The notes under the pieces are model-generated. The model searched no databases, was not told where the DNA came from, and saw only the letters and a list, made by a program, of their open reading frames with translations. Below are positions 23,722 through 35,756 of a DNA stretch of 64,000 bases, in pieces; positions within the stretch are counted from its first letter, which is position 1; each line of letters starts with the position of its first letter. A program made the position numbers and the translations under genes. This stretch comes from Carnegiea gigantea (lineage: Eukaryota; Streptophyta; Magnoliopsida; Caryophyllales; Cactaceae), in assembly GCA_029747015.1 (NCBI GenBank), contig JAKOGI010000832.1, positions 1 through 64,000 on the forward strand, written 5' to 3'.

Positions 23722-24628
23722 TGAAGCCACAAAGTATCAATTCAGTGTCCTATTAGTCTAAGAAAGTCAAGAGAAAGCTCCAAATGCTTAAGGAATAGCT
23801 CAAGTCCTCAAAGACATTTTTGGCGCCCAAACTATCCAAGAAGGCTTGCACGAACCCAGTTTTGTAAGCTAGATTATTCAAGACTAAAATGAGTTTGTGG
23901 AGCTTTAATTACACTTCTTAAGAAACTTTCTATGTTAGCATTAAGCGAATAAAAATAGTTCTAGGTTAAGTCTTGTAGAAGTTAAGTCAAATTGGAGCAA
24001 ATTTAAAAAGTGGCAGAAACTAATCCAGTTTGGACCACTTGTACATTTTGGCATTTATGTTAGCTCCAAATTTTACCTAAATTTAGTTACCTAAAAACAG
24101 AGATCCCAAGATTTCCATAAACTCTTGTTTCATCCAATTTGGGCAAGTACATTAGAAGTTATGGCTGTTTGAATTGGGGGGTTGTGCACTGAAAAGCAAT
24201 TGGCGGACTGCATTCCTTAGCTTTTCTACTTTTCTACTTTTTGATCTCTTCCATTCCATTAGCTGCTTTTTTTACATCTTTATGCTGTATGTAAAGGCAG
24301 ATTTGACATTGAAATAAAAGTTGAGTTTTAAATCCTTCACTTTTAAACTCTCTCTTACTTATCTTTGATTTGGCTAATCAAAGTGGTAGTTAAGTAAGTC
24401 TTAATCTGACTTACGGTGGTGTCTCTTATCCCCAAGTATGATTAGAGTCATTAGTTTTCTAAAGGTGGTGTGTCTTATCCTTGGGCAAGCTAGTTTATCC
24501 TCTTTTTTCTTGCTTACAACATAGCTCCATTTAAGCTAGTTTCAGTTTCTTTGCTTTTCTTTCTTCTCTTTACATTTTTTCTTAAAGTTTAATGCTTGAA
24601 TATCTTTTCCTCCCTTCAAGATACATCA
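23722..24628 (+). repeat. 3' LTR of Gypsy element
   Basis: Direct copy of 18404-19364, starting TGAAGCCACA after a purine tract and ending ATACATCA at the junction with Copia RNase H sequence. Confidence 0.85.
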
Positions 24629-25437
24629 TCACGTGTGCTAACATGTTTTTGACAAACTTGAACTTAACGGCAATGTGTTTGGTCTTTCTATGATACTTAG
24701 GGTCCTTTATGTATGCACTTGCAGCTTGACTATCACAGTAAACTAATACTAGACTGGTGTTGCCCACCTCACCTAGTAGATGATTTAAGAACCTCTTCAA
24801 CCAAACAACCTCTTGCACTATTATCGAGAAAGCCACAAATTCAGCCTCAATCATGGATAAGGCTACACATGATTGGTTCTTGCTACTCCATGATACTGCA
24901 CTAGTGTTGAGTGAGAAGACATATCCCAAGGTAGGTTTTCTATCATCCAAATCTTCTCCATAGTCAGCATCTATGTATCCCTTCAAGAGCAAATCATTTC
25001 CTTAATAACACATGTATAAATCAGTAGTTTCCTTTATGCACCTCATGATCCTGTTTACTGCCTTCTAATGTACCCTTCATGGGTCACACTACTACCTACT
25101 AACCAAGCCAACAGTGAAACAGATATATGCCCTAGTACATAAGGTGGCATACATTAGACTACCAACCGTACTGGCATAAGGGATTCCACTCATTTGTGCT
25201 TTTTGTTATGGAGTTTCTAGACACTTATATTACTTAAGGCTTCGAATTTACTAATAGTAGTACCAACAACGCGCTTACAACTTAGCATGTTGACTTGTTC
25301 ACAAACATTTTTGATGTAATTCTCCTCAGAAAGAGATAACAATTTCTTTCAATGGTCTCTCTAAACCTTTACTCTAAGAACATGTGCTGCTTTACCTATA
25401 TCGTTCACCTAAAAGTTAGATGATAACCATGCCTCTA
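24629..25437 (-). pseudogene. pol: Copia RT C-terminus and RNase H (main fragment)
   Basis: On the minus strand the region first shows the end of RT (about 25200-25080: MSGIPYASTVGSLMYA, AYICFTVGL). RNase H follows at 24992-24640, a clean frame of about 115 codons with GYIDADYGEDLDDRKPT, SWSSKNQSCVALSM, the catalytic IEAEFVA and YCDSQAA, and HRKTKHIAVKF. The acidic residues expected in RNase H are still present. The frame runs into the Gypsy LTR at 24628, where the reading becomes meaningless, and the last part of the domain is at 18285-18403. On its right side the sequence stops making sense beyond about 25300 and meets the Athila LTR at 25438. Confidence 0.88.
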
Positions 25438-26680
25438 TGATAAGTGCTTAATGTATACATCATTTTAAGGCTATTTATGTTAATTTTTAGGAGAATTATG
25501 TGCTTAATGTTATTATTTATACTCCTATTCTCGATTTATGCTTGGTATTGCAGGATTTTTAGTCTTTTTTACCTAGTATTTGACCATAAATAGATGTATT
25601 TTGGCCTCTCCAATGGACACCCATGTGTTGCTATGCCTGTGGAGCAAGAAAAGAGTACAAAGTCGATTCCAGCCCAGACCACAGTCAGACTGTGGTACCT
25701 GCCAAGAATTGTAGTGAGCTTGTAACTGCTACCTCTACGTCTTTATTCGGCTGTGTGGCTGAGATCAAGCGAGCTCTACTGTAGATAGCTTCGTTCTGCA
25801 GTAGTAGAAGATAATCCCTTGAACAATACAAAAGCATAGATTAGTGCTTTAGCCTAGTTTCTTTCTTTCTCAAATTTTGTAGGTTTCTAGTTTGATTTTT
25901 AGTTTTGGTGAGAAATCTTAAGTGTATGTGTTTGGTTTTCTGAGGCAATTTGAAACCCTTGGTTAAAGGCCATCTCAGTCAAGCCTTTCTCTCAGATTTT
26001 GCCAGATTGTTAGTTAGTTTTGTTTATTTCTTATTCATGTCTGAGTAGTTTTCGCTTGTTTAGAGATTTAGTAGTTTCTGGAAGTGTAGTTAGATCATGT
26101 CTTAATTTGTAGAATTGTGCTTATTTTCATGAGTGGTTTGATTTTCTTTATCAAGTGTTATTCATGTTGTGACTAGATTTTTGGCCAAAGTTTCCTTGCT
26201 CACTTGAAACAAATGAACGAAAACTGAAAGGTGACATTTGGTTGTCGGACTGCCTGATTAGCGTGGAGTCCTCCCGAAAGAGAGATTTGCAAGTTATGAG
26301 CACTAGAGAGTAATCGAATATATTAAACTTGAAGTAAGGCAAATTAGTTTGAAAGAATGACGTTTGCTTAGTTTAGACAAATTTGATTGATTTTGAAAAA
26401 ATAGATCAAATTTCTGAACAGATTGCAATCCCTCGAGATTAACCGATTGGAGAAAAGCACATGGTTGTTGTTTTGATCCAATAATCTTTCATAAGTACGA
26501 GAATTCCTAGACATAGTTTCTCTTTGATTGATTCAGAATAGTGAATTAGAAATAGTTAAATCAAAACCAGTTGAATTAGAATTTTTCTTAGCACATTCTG
26601 ACAGGCAAGACTTAGTAAGTTGAGGAACGATATCTTTATCTATACTGCTACTACCTGTGTGCTTGCGGTAGTCTCAATCA
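25438..26680 (+). repeat. LTR of Athila-type unit 1
   Basis: Starts TGATAAGTGCTTAATG and ends GTCTCAATCA. Aligns along its whole length with 33069-34337 (for example ATGTATACATCATTTTAAGG in both). Contains the perfect palindrome CCACAGTCAGACTGTGG at 25679-25695. Confidence 0.9.
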
Positions 26681-26686
26681 AGTTTT

Positions 26687-26704
26687 TGGCGCCGCTGCTG
26701 GGGA
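26687..26704 (+). promoter_or_regulatory. Primer-binding site (tRNA-Asp type), unit 1
   Basis: TGGCGCCGCTGCTGGGGA lies 6 bp after the LTR. It matches the plant tRNA-Asp primer site used by Athila-type elements apart from two C/T differences. Confidence 0.82.
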
Positions 26705-26843
26705 CTAAACTGTTAACTGTTGAGTTGTCTTACGAAAGTGACTAAGTATTTTATTGTTCCTTCTTTTTTTTTGTTATTTTCTTTTCTTGTTTAACTACGC
26801 TGGTAGTGTTAGTGAAGGTGCTTTCAGGAATTTTTCCTAGTTT

Positions 26844-28450
26844 ATGCGAAGTCCAATCTCGTACGAACCTGATCTTGAGATTGAGAGGACTTTCCGCTGA
26901 AGGAGGAAAAAGCAAAGGATTGAAGAACAAAGGCACGAGGCAAGAAGGAATTCAAACAAGGCAGGAGGAGGAGGTGACCAAAGAAGGACTGTTTGAGAGT
27001 TTGTTATGCCTGAAGTCCAATGGATCGCCTCAAGCATCGCTCGACCTGCAGTAGATGCCAATAATTTCAAGCTCAAACCGGCACTCATTTCCGTGGTGTA
27101 GAAATCCCCATTTGGGGGAGCTCCTTTAGAAGATCCGAATCTACACCTCTCGGTCTTTTTAGAGGTGTGCGACACATTAAAGCTTAACGGAGTATCCAAT
27201 GATGCGATTTGCCTGTGCTTATTTCCTTTCTCATTGAGGGATAAGGCAAGGGCTTGGTTACACTCCTTGCCATCTGGATGCATTACCACCTGGGATGAAT
27301 TGACAAGAGCATTCCTCGCCCAGTTTTTTTCTTCAAGGAAAACAGCAAGCTTAAGGAATCAGATCACTAACTTCATGCAAAAAGATGATGAGACGCTCTA
27401 TGAAGCCTGTGAGCGTTTTAAAGATCTGCTGTATTTATGCTCCCATCATGGTATTCAGCGTTGGATGATTATCCATGCCTTTTATAATGGCGTGATCCAA
27501 TCTGTAAGGTCCACTATTGATGCGGCGGCAGAAAGAACCTTGAAGAGCAAGATTGAGGATGAAGCCTATAATCTGGTCGAGGAGATGGCACTAAACAATT
27601 TTCAATGGTCCACTGAATGAGGCCAACCCAAACGGGTTGGAGGTAAGCTTAAAGTTGACGCACTTACTTTACTTTTTGTTAAAGTAGATGCTATGACTCA
27701 AAGACTGATCGAATGAGTATTAATGTTTTGAATTCTAGCGCCCCTTCCTCTTATGAAATTTGTGGTTCTGTTAAGCAATGAGGCATTGAATTGCCAAGTT
27801 GGGAGTCATTTTTCCCAAGATTCTAACGAAGTTAATTATGTTTAAAATTTCAACCCAAGATCGACCAATGACCCTTACTCTAATACCTATAATCTGGATT
27901 GGAAGAGTCATCCAATTTTTTCTTATAAGTCTAATCCAAACCCATCAAATTTAGCCCCTATGAATGCTAGACCACCCCCTGGTTTTCAAAGAACCCCATT
28001 CCCTTCTCAGATGCCCCAAAAGTCTAATATAGAGTCGATGATGGAAAGCAAGCTTATGGCACAATAAAAACAGGATGAGTATGTTAAGCAATTAGCATCA
28101 AAGGTTGATGTGCTTACAACTCATAATAGGATGTTGGAAGCTCAAATTGTACAAAAAGCTACTTTCTCATATATGCCCCCAGATAGACTTCCTAGCAAGC
28201 CCGAACCCAATCCTTGTGAGCACTGTAACTGTGTTACCATGAAGGAAGAACAAGAGGACTTAATTGACCCTGAGCATACACCAATAGAAAAGGGTATGGA
28301 AATAATCATGGCTGGCAATAAGGAGAGAAATAATGATAGCAAGACTGCCACATTCAAAGAGAATGACATTGTTGAGATCCCCACCATTTTCCCACCTAAG
28401 CTTCCTGACCTAGGTAGTTTTTCTATCCCATGCATTATGAGAAAGGTGGA
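26844..28450 (+). pseudogene. gag: Athila-type gag, unit 1
   Basis: The gag frame starts at an ATG at 26844 (MRSPISYEPDLEIERTF), hits an early stop where Arg is expected, and continues as an Arg/Gln-rich stretch. The conserved retrotransposon-gag core is an uninterrupted stretch at 27165-27620 and includes LRDKARAWLHSLPSG, WDELTRAFLAQFF, LRNQITNF, DETLYEACERFKDLL and EDEAYNLVEEMALNNFQW. A stop then interrupts it before GQPKRVGGKLKVDALT. Further on (about 27880-28140) is a Pro/Asn-rich segment, then a Cys-containing segment (CEHCNC) near 28215. Gag would assemble particles. The core is the best-preserved coding stretch of this unit. Confidence 0.86.
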
Positions 28451-29126
28451 AATTGAGAGAGGTTTATATAATCTAAGTGCTAGTGTCAGCACAATGCCCT
28501 ATTCTTGGTTTCATAAGCTGCCCCTAGGACCATTACTAGCCGCACCTTTTTCACTATAGTGGGCTGATGGTTATGTGACGTAACCTATAGGCAAATTGGA
28601 TAATGTGCTAGTCAATATAGAAGACATTTGGGTGCTAGAGGACTTTATTGTAGTTGATATATCAGAAATTGACGATGCTCAAACTATCCTAGGTCGGCCC
28701 ATTTCGGCGACAACTGGTTGCCACATTAATGTAGGAGAGGATCGTGTATCTTTAGAGGTAGAAGGGCACTTTACTGTGTTTAGTCATAGAATAGAGGATG
28801 TGGTTTCTCCTCATTCTTCTATATTGGATGCATTACCCCTTTCCCCTGAGATTGATATGGAGGATGTCTTGAATTATGAAGATCCTCCTGATTCTTACTG
28901 GAATTCTTATGAGGAACCCGATCAAGGGTATGTTAAGGTGGAGTTTTCTGCTCCTATGCTACCTAATAAGCCCGAGGTTGAGGCCCCTATTCCTAATGAG
29001 TCTTCCATGGCTGATTATTGCAGGTTTGCACAAACTGTTCTCTTTATGCCTCATATGCACGGTTTTGATGTAGATTTTGATTCAGGGGCTGAACAAGTTG
29101 ATGGTAGCCCATCTGATGGGCTATAA
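28110..29126 (+). pseudogene. Retropepsin-like remnant with acidic C-terminal extension, unit 1
   Basis: Two collinear open stretches (28110-28559, 28596-29126) are separated by a stop. The first ends with IERGLYNLSASVSTMPYSWF, which matches the retropepsin active-site region except that the Asp is replaced by Asn. The second carries the flap-to-end region with DFIVVDISE and TILGRPISA. An acidic, Pro/Ser-rich tail follows, ending GFDVDFDSGAEQVDGSPSDG. In a full Gypsy polyprotein, RT would follow; here the frame ends and is followed by a short degenerate stretch and non-coding sequence. The extension after the protease is shared with unit 2 (35757-36080). Confidence 0.75.
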
Positions 29127-29131
29127 GAGTG

Positions 29132-29982
29132 ATTTGTTTTGTATGCAGATAATGCATTATGGCACCAAGTTATGAAGATAAAGGACCAGTAGCCCGAACT
29201 TTTAAGATGGTACGTTCACTTGAAGAAATTTGATTTTGTAGTCCAAGAAAAAGCCAATATCCACACACTTCTTGATCCTGACCAAGCATATAAGAAGGGT
29301 CAACCTCTTGACCTTAAAAGAGTGCTTCTTGGGAGGTAATCCAAGTTTGTTTCCTTTCTTTTTTCTTAGCTTTTATTTTTACTATTTTTGTAGTTTGTCG
29401 AAAAGAAAAAAAAAAGAGAGAGAGAAAACAAAAAAAATAATATGCGTAGAATGTTAGCCACCACGACCACATCCCCATAACCACGGCCGTGGGGTGCTAT
29501 CCAAAAAAAAAATAAAAAATAAAAAAATAAAAATATAGCGGACCAGTAGACACCACGGTCAGACCGTGGTAAAGCCTACGGTCTGTAGTGGACCGCTACA
29601 GCTTGCGGTCTAGGTTTTTAACTGAAGAGCCTTTTCCTCTCCCTCACTTCTTCTTCTTCTTCAACCTTGACTTTCTCTCTCTCTACCTCCATTTTCTCTC
29701 TCAACTCTCCATACTTCACAACTTCAATCTTCTTCATTTCTTCACCATTTTTAATCATTTTCACAGCAAATCATTTCCTTTCACTCAATCTTCCCCTTTT
29801 CTTCATAAATATCATCTCTTTTCTTCTTCTTCTTCTTCTTCAAATTCATCTCACCTTCACTTATCCACTATACCCATCCTTTTCTCTCTCCTATTTTTCA
29901 TATTTTTACTTAATTTCTTCAATTTTCTGGGTTCTAGTTCTTATTTTGGATTTAGTTTTGTTTTTGGTTAGAGTTTGCAACC
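29132..29982 (+). other. Athila internal spacer: palindromes and pyrimidine tract
   Basis: Holds a purine/AT-rich stretch (29400-29440), the palindrome CCACGGCCGTGG (29481-29492), an A-rich tract, a second palindrome CCACGGTCAGACCGTGG (29553-29569) and about 330 bp of strong pyrimidine bias (29635-29970). The last precedes the envelope-like start codon. Open frames here are low-complexity Phe/Ser/Leu and are not called genes. A pyrimidine-rich run ahead of a downstream ORF could serve as a splice acceptor for a subgenomic RNA; this is inference. Confidence 0.65.
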
Positions 29983-31231
29983 ATGGCACCAACCGACAAA
30001 GGAGCACCAAGGAGGTTAGGTCTTCAAGTCAAGCACCACCTCAACCTCAACGGACATCCCAAACGGTGCGTGCTAGGGGTAACATTCATCACCCTCTTGG
30101 TTCAATGCATCCTGATCATGTTGCTAGGTACAATTGTTTAAATGAACATATGGTTGTGGCAACATGATATTATGATAAGGATTTATTGGCCCGGTTGGGA
30201 ATGTTGGATGATATTAGATGGTTGTTCACAAGAGGTGGTATGGGACACTTTTTAGAATTCAAAGAGCATACATATCGAGGCCTAACCCTAGAATTCCTTG
30301 GTACACTCTACATCAAGGTTACTAGAGGACCTCAACGTTAAGCCCGATATATATCGTTTTATTTGTAGGGACAATTGTATGAACAGAACTTATGTACCTT
30401 CAACAGTATTTTCGATTTTCCACCTGGCATGGATCTATCGAATTGCCAAGTCCCCCATAAATTCAACCCGAATGCATTTTGGGGTGAACTTTCGGGGAGT
30501 GTTAGGTATAGTACTAGTTCATCAAAATGCACACATATTAAGAACCCCTGCATTAGAGTAGCTCAACGTACCTTGGCTTGTTCTCTGTTTGCTCGGGGCG
30601 ATAGTTTGAATGTCCTGAGACTTTCTGAGTTGTACTTTTTATCCTGTATGCTTGATGGAGCCCAGCTTGACCCAGGTTCATTTTGAGCTAAACAATTACA
30701 TAGTGCTACTGTTAGCCCTAAAGGTAGGTTAGTCATAGGTGGGATTATAACTACTATTGCTAGATTCTTGGGTGTTAAGCCTAATCCTGAGGAGTTTTTG
30801 GGTCTGAGTGGCTTAATCAAGCTGCTTTTGAAATTATGAACTTTTGTAAAGTTGATGCTAGCCGTTTGTGTTGGATTTACTCTGAGGACCGGCTTTTGCC
30901 GCCTCCCAATGTTGATCGCACCACCCTTCTTCATTGAGCTAATCTTTATTGGGTTCCTAATGACAATGAGGTTGTTCGACCTACACCCTAGCATCCAGCC
31001 CATAGTCAAGCCGAACCTAGTTCTTCCTCTCAAACACCCCCTCCTGACTATTTTGATATCCAAGACACTCTTAGATCCATTCAAGAGGAGCAAGTTTCCC
31101 TCCGAGCATTTGTTGCTTCTGAGAGCGCTGCTCTTCGGGACGTTGTCTAAGAGCGCCATAATGAGCCTCGTGGGTTGGTTACTTCCTGGACACAATATTT
31201 CCAAGACTATAGGGCATGTCTAGAGACCTGA
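29983..31231 (+). pseudogene. Athila-type envelope-like (ORF-1 family) pseudogene
   Basis: An ATG at 29983 in a good plant initiation context (CAACCATGGCACC) starts a basic N-terminus that shifts frame within about seven codons. The main frame then reads ARGNIHHPLGSMHP, LARLGMLDDIRWLFTRGG, HFLEFKEHTYRGLTLEFLG, FDFPPGMDLSNCQVPHKFNP and RLSELYFLSCMLDGAQLDPG, and continues in other frames to GLVTSWTQYFQDY before a stop at 31229-31231. This matches the long-known Athila ORF-1/envelope-like family, which sits between pol and the 3' LTR. Function in plants is unproven, and no membrane helix is obvious. At least four stops and several frameshifts are present. Confidence 0.78.
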
Positions 31232-33068
31232 CAGGATTAGCATATCTCCTATAGCCAACCATCCCATCCTCTACCACCACCACCTCCTTTCTGATTGCTA
31301 TGTGCTACTCCCCTTCTCTTTTTCTATTTTGCGCCCACATTGAGGGCAATGTGTGATTCAAGCATGGGGCAATTAGTTAGTTGTTATATTTGGCGTCTGA
31401 TGCCTATTTTCGGTTTGGTGTGATTCTGCTGTGTATATGTAGTTAGTGGTAGTTTTTGTTGTGTTTTGGATTTAGTTTTGTTTAGTAGTGCATTTAGTGT
31501 TCTTTTCATTGTAGGCTGTATTTTAGTTTCTTTCTTTTTTTTTTAATTTTCATTTTTAGTCTGCATTGTTATTAGGAGCATGCAAAAATAAAAAAGAAAA
31601 AAAATCCTCCGATGATGATCTTTCTAGATTTGGTAGACTTCTATGGTTTAGTTTAATCCTCTGATTCGCCCGAATTTTGCATAAAATGTTTGCGAGTGAG
31701 TTTTTGAAATGATCTCCATGTTTTGCCCACATATTGGATGTGAGTTGATTTACCCCATGAGTCTTTACATGATTTTGGCGTATGTTTACTAGTGGGCTAG
31801 TTTTGACGGTGGTAGATGTCCCATGAGATTTCGAGCTTTTAGAGGCTATTCATCATTTTTAGTCTCATATTTTCTTTCGTGTGTGACTCTTCCTTGACAT
31901 CATTCCTCTAGAACTTGTTTTGATTTTCATTCAAGATCACATTTCGCATATGCATTTAGGCAATATGATTGAGGCATTTTTCTTTTTTTTTGATTTGTTG
32001 AAACCCACGGCCAAATAGTCACCTTTGTTGTGTATTGTATCCCTTGCTAGCCCCTTTGGGCCTATATCCGCTTTTCTTGATTTAAAGCTCCTGTTATAGC
32101 CCATGGCCAAATATTTGTCTTACCCTTATGCCAAGACTAGAGGAGTGTTTCATTCTTTTGCATCAAGTATAATAGGGTGTTAGTAAGGTGGATTGTTATC
32201 TTTTAATAAATTTTAGCTGTTTGGTGTAGGGGTGTGAGATCTTGATAAATCCCTTATGTTATTGTACAAAGTTCGGAGAAGAGTTGAAATTTCAAGTTTG
32301 TTATGGATTTCCCCTTGGTTATCCTTATTTTTCAAAAAAATGAAAAAAAAAAGAAAGAAAGGATCATGATGCCAAAAAATTAAAAAAAAAAGTCCTTAGA
32401 AAAAAAACGAAAGAAAGTTTTAAGTCTTGGTGGGATTGTAAGATATTTGTGATTTTCGACTCTTTCTCTTTTCAATTGGAGATGTGCTTTGTTGATAGAT
32501 TGATATGGTTTACGAAGGATGTAGTATGATGCATTTGAATTGTTTAGCTCTTAGTCTATGGCTTCTAACTCCTTATTTCTAAAACATTTGTTCTCCTCTT
32601 ATCTTTGCCCATAGCTCTGTTACAACCCTATGTAAGTCCTCATGATTGTCTAGTGTGTTTGCATTTTAGTGATGGTGAATTTAAGAATCATGTCAAGCCT
32701 ATGGTAGATTTGAATCTAAGGAACGAGAATTGAGAGAACCTTCATTATTATAAACACATGAGTGATGAGAGCCACATAACTATGGTGAGGTTCTACCGGC
32801 CTTACTAGCCTTACTTGTTTCATATAATTGAAATGATTATATTTGACAATTTGGGGAGATTGATTTAAGTTTAACATTGTGGTCTATTAAAAGGTTTTTG
32901 CAAATATCATTCCCTAATCTATTTATTAATTATTTTTGTATCTTTTTGGGCTACCTTTGGATCAGCTTTATCATTTGAATGTACCCATACGTATCCGAAG
33001 GAGGTTGTGTAAATTTTTGATTTTTACATTTGCTTGAGGGCAAGTAACAGTTTAAGTATGGGGAAGTT
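31232..33068 (+). other. Athila 3' non-coding region with polypurine tract
   Basis: No coding potential. Contains A/G-rich stretches (about 31590-31610, 32335-32415) and ends in TATGGGGAAGTT immediately before the LTR start at 33069, the expected plus-strand primer. A long 3' untranslated region after the envelope-like ORF is usual for Athila elements. Confidence 0.72.
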
Positions 33069-34337
33069 TGATAAATGATTAATGTATACATCATTTTAAG
33101 GCTATTTTGTGTTAATTTTTAGGAGAATTATGTGCTTAATGTTACTATTTATACTCCTATTCTCAATTTATGCTTGGGTATAGTTGTTTTATGTGTTTTG
33201 TAAGATATTTAGTGTTTTTACCCAGCATTTGACCATAGATGTATTTTGACTGCCCCTGCAGACACCCATGTGTCGCTACGCCCGTGGAGCAAGAAAAGAG
33301 TGGAAAACCGGTTCCAGCCCAGACCACGATTGGACTGTGGTACCTGCCACAGACGTTGAACCTGTAACTGTTGCCTCTTCATCTTCCTTGGACTGTGTGG
33401 TTGAGAATTAGAGAGCTCCTCTATAAATAGTTTCATTCTGCAGCAATAGAAGACAATCCCTTAAACAATGCAAATGCATAGATTAGTGCTTTAGCCTAGT
33501 TTCTTTCTCAAATTTTGTACGTTTCTAGTTTGATTTTTAGTTTTGGTGGGAAATCTTGAGTGTATGTGTTTGGTTTTTTGAGGTGGATTGAAGCCTTTGG
33601 TTGAAGGCCATCTCAGTCAAGCCTTTATCTCAGATTTCACCGGATTGTTGGTTAGTTTTATTTATTTCTTAATCGCATTTGAGTAGTTTTCTCTTATCTA
33701 GGGATTTAGTAGTTTGTGAAAGTGTGGTTGGATCATGTTTTAATTTGTAGAATTGTACTTGTTTTCATGATTGGTTTGATTTCATTTGTCAAGTGTTATT
33801 CATGTTGTGACTAGATTTTTGGCCAAAGTTTTCTTGCTCACTTGAAACAAACGATTGAAAAACTGAAAGGTGACATTTGATTGTTGGACTGCTTGATTAA
33901 ACCTAACATGGAGTCGTCTCGAAAGAGAGATTTGCAAGTTCAGAGGACTAGAGAGTAATCAAATATATTAAACTTGAATTAAGGCAAATTAGTTTGAAAG
34001 AACAACTTTTGCTTAGTTCAGGCAAATTTGATTGATTTTGAAAGAATAGACCAAATTTCAGAATAGATTGTAATCTCGCGAGATTAATCGATTAGAGAAA
34101 AGCACATGATTATTGTTTTGATCTAATACTATTTCATAACTATGAGAATTCCTAGACATATTTTCTCTTTGATTGATTCACAACAGTGAATTAGAAATAG
34201 TTAAATCAAAACCAACAGAATTAGAATTTTGCTTAGCACATTCTGACAGGTAAGACTCGGTAAGTTACATTAGTCCCTGAGGAACAATATTTTTATCTAT
34301 ACTAGTACTACCCGTGTGCTTGCAGTAGTCTCAATCA
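33069..34337 (+). repeat. LTR shared between Athila units 1 and 2
   Basis: Starts TGATAAATGATTAATG and ends GTCTCAATCA. Direct copy of 25438-26680 with scattered substitutions. The palindrome is decayed here to CCACGATTGGACTGTGG (33324-33340). Confidence 0.9.
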
Positions 34338-34343
34338 AGTTTT

Positions 34344-34360
34344 TGGCGCCGTTGCCAGGA
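34344..34360 (+). promoter_or_regulatory. Primer-binding site (tRNA-Asp type), unit 2
   Basis: TGGCGCCGTTGCCAGGA, 6 bp after the LTR, is closer to the tRNA-Asp complement than the unit 1 site, with one missing or changed G near its end. Confidence 0.82.
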
Positions 34361-34496
34361 CTAAACTGTTAACTATTGAGTTATCTTAAGAAAGTGACTA
34401 AGTATTTTATTGTTCCTTTTTTTTTGTTGTTTTCTTTTCTTGTTTAACTGCACTGGTAGTATTGGTGAAAGTGTTTGCAGGAATTTTTCCTAGTTT

Positions 34497-35755
34497 ATGC
34501 GAAGTCCAATCTCGTACGAACCTGATCCTGAGACTGAGAGGACTTTTCGCTTAAGAAGAAAAAAGCAAAGGATGGAAGAACAAAGGCACGAGGCAAGAAG
34601 GAATTCAAATATGGCAGGAAAAGGAGGCGACTAAAGAAGGACTCTTTGAGATTTCGTTACCCCTGGAGTCCCAACGATCACCTCAAGCATTACTCGCCCT
34701 GTTGTAGATGCCAATAAATCCCCGTTTGACCGAGCTCCTTTGGAAGATCCCAATCTACACCTTTCGGTCTTTTTAGAGGTGTGCAACACATTGAAGCTCA
34801 ACGGAGTCCCTAGTGATGCGATTCGCTTGCACTTATTTCCTTTCTCATTGAGGGATAAGGCAAGGGCTTGGTTACACTCCTTGCCATCTCGATCCATTAC
34901 CACCTAGGATGAGTTGACAAGAGCATTCCTCACCAAGTTTTTCCCTCCAAGCAAAACAGCAAGCTTAACGAATCACATCACCAACTTCCTACAAAAAGAT
35001 GATGAGACGCTCTATGAAGCCTGAGAGTGTTTTAAAGATCTGCTGCATTTGTGCCCCTATCATGATCTTCAGCATTGGATGATTATCCAAGCCTTTTATA
35101 ATGGTGTCAACTAATCTGTAAGGTCCACTATTGATGCGGCGGTAGGAGGAACCTTGATGAGCAAGATTGAGGATGAAGCCTATAATCTGATCAAGGAGAT
35201 GACACTAAACAACTTTCAATGGTCCACTGAACGAGGTCAACCCAAACGGGCTGGAGGTCAGCTTAAAGTTGATGCACTTACTTTACTTTCTGTTAAAGTA
35301 GATGCTATAACTCAAGATTGGACCGAATAAATGTTAACGCTGTGAATTCTAGTGCCCCTCCCCCTTGCGAAATTTCTGGTTCTGTTAAGTAATATGACTT
35401 TGAATTATCAAGTTGGGAGTCCCTTTTGCCAAGACTTTAATGAAGTTAATTATGTTTAAAATTTCAACCCAAGACTGACCAATGACCCTTACTCTAATAC
35501 CAATAAACCGGGTCGGAAGAATCATCCATATTTTTCTTATAAGTCTAATCCAAACCCATCAAATTTGCCCCCTATGAATGCTAGACAACCCCCTTTTTTT
35601 CAAAGGCCCCCATTCTCTTCTCAGATGCCCCAAAAGTCTACTTTATAGTCAATAATGGAAAGCGTGCTCATGGCATAACAAAAAAAGGATGAGTATATTA
35701 AGCAATTAGCCTCAAAGGTTGATGTGCTTACAACTCACAATAGGATGTCTTAAAT
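34497..35755 (+). pseudogene. gag: Athila-type gag, unit 2
   Basis: Homologous along its length with 26844-28135 but more decayed. ATG at 34497, then MRSPISYEPDPETERTF, and the core in broken pieces (LEDP, LRDKARAWLHSLPS, LRNHITNF-like text, EDEAYNLIKEMTLNNFQW). Differences from unit 1 include a missing segment before the core (about 34705-34720), an extra stop within the core and one indel near 35110. The homology stops at RMS (35756), where about 720 bp present in unit 1 are missing. Confidence 0.82.
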
Positions 35756-35756
35756 T

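Larger units (their letters stand above)
18404..24628 (+). mobile_element. Ty3/Gypsy retrotransposon inserted in Copia RNase H
   Basis: A 6.2 kb element with direct LTRs (18404-19364 and 23722-24628), a primer site just after the first LTR and a purine tract (AAGAGGAGAATAAAAGGG) before the second. The internal order gag, protease, RT, RNase H, integrase is the Ty3/Gypsy order. The RT and protease/gag motifs resemble plant chromovirus-type elements, but no chromodomain is visible, so the lineage is left open. It lies within the RNase H coding sequence of the minus-strand Copia and so is younger than it. A perfect target-site duplication could not be read, possibly because of decay at the junctions. 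Confidence 0.88.

Noticed and set aside
26837..27289. 150-codon minus-strand open frame overlapping Athila gag
   Set aside because: It is antisense to the well-supported gag core (27165-27620) and its 5' flank and has no motif of its own; the equivalent antisense frame in unit 2 (34631-34903) is a shadow of the same kind.
29588..30167. Phe/Ser/Leu-rich open frames resembling membrane proteins
   Set aside because: They come from the pyrimidine-rich spacer of the Athila element; hydrophobicity is a by-product of TTC/TCT codons.
30563..31204. 213-codon minus-strand open frame
   Set aside because: Antisense to the envelope-like ORF, which has recognisable family motifs; low-complexity and without motifs.
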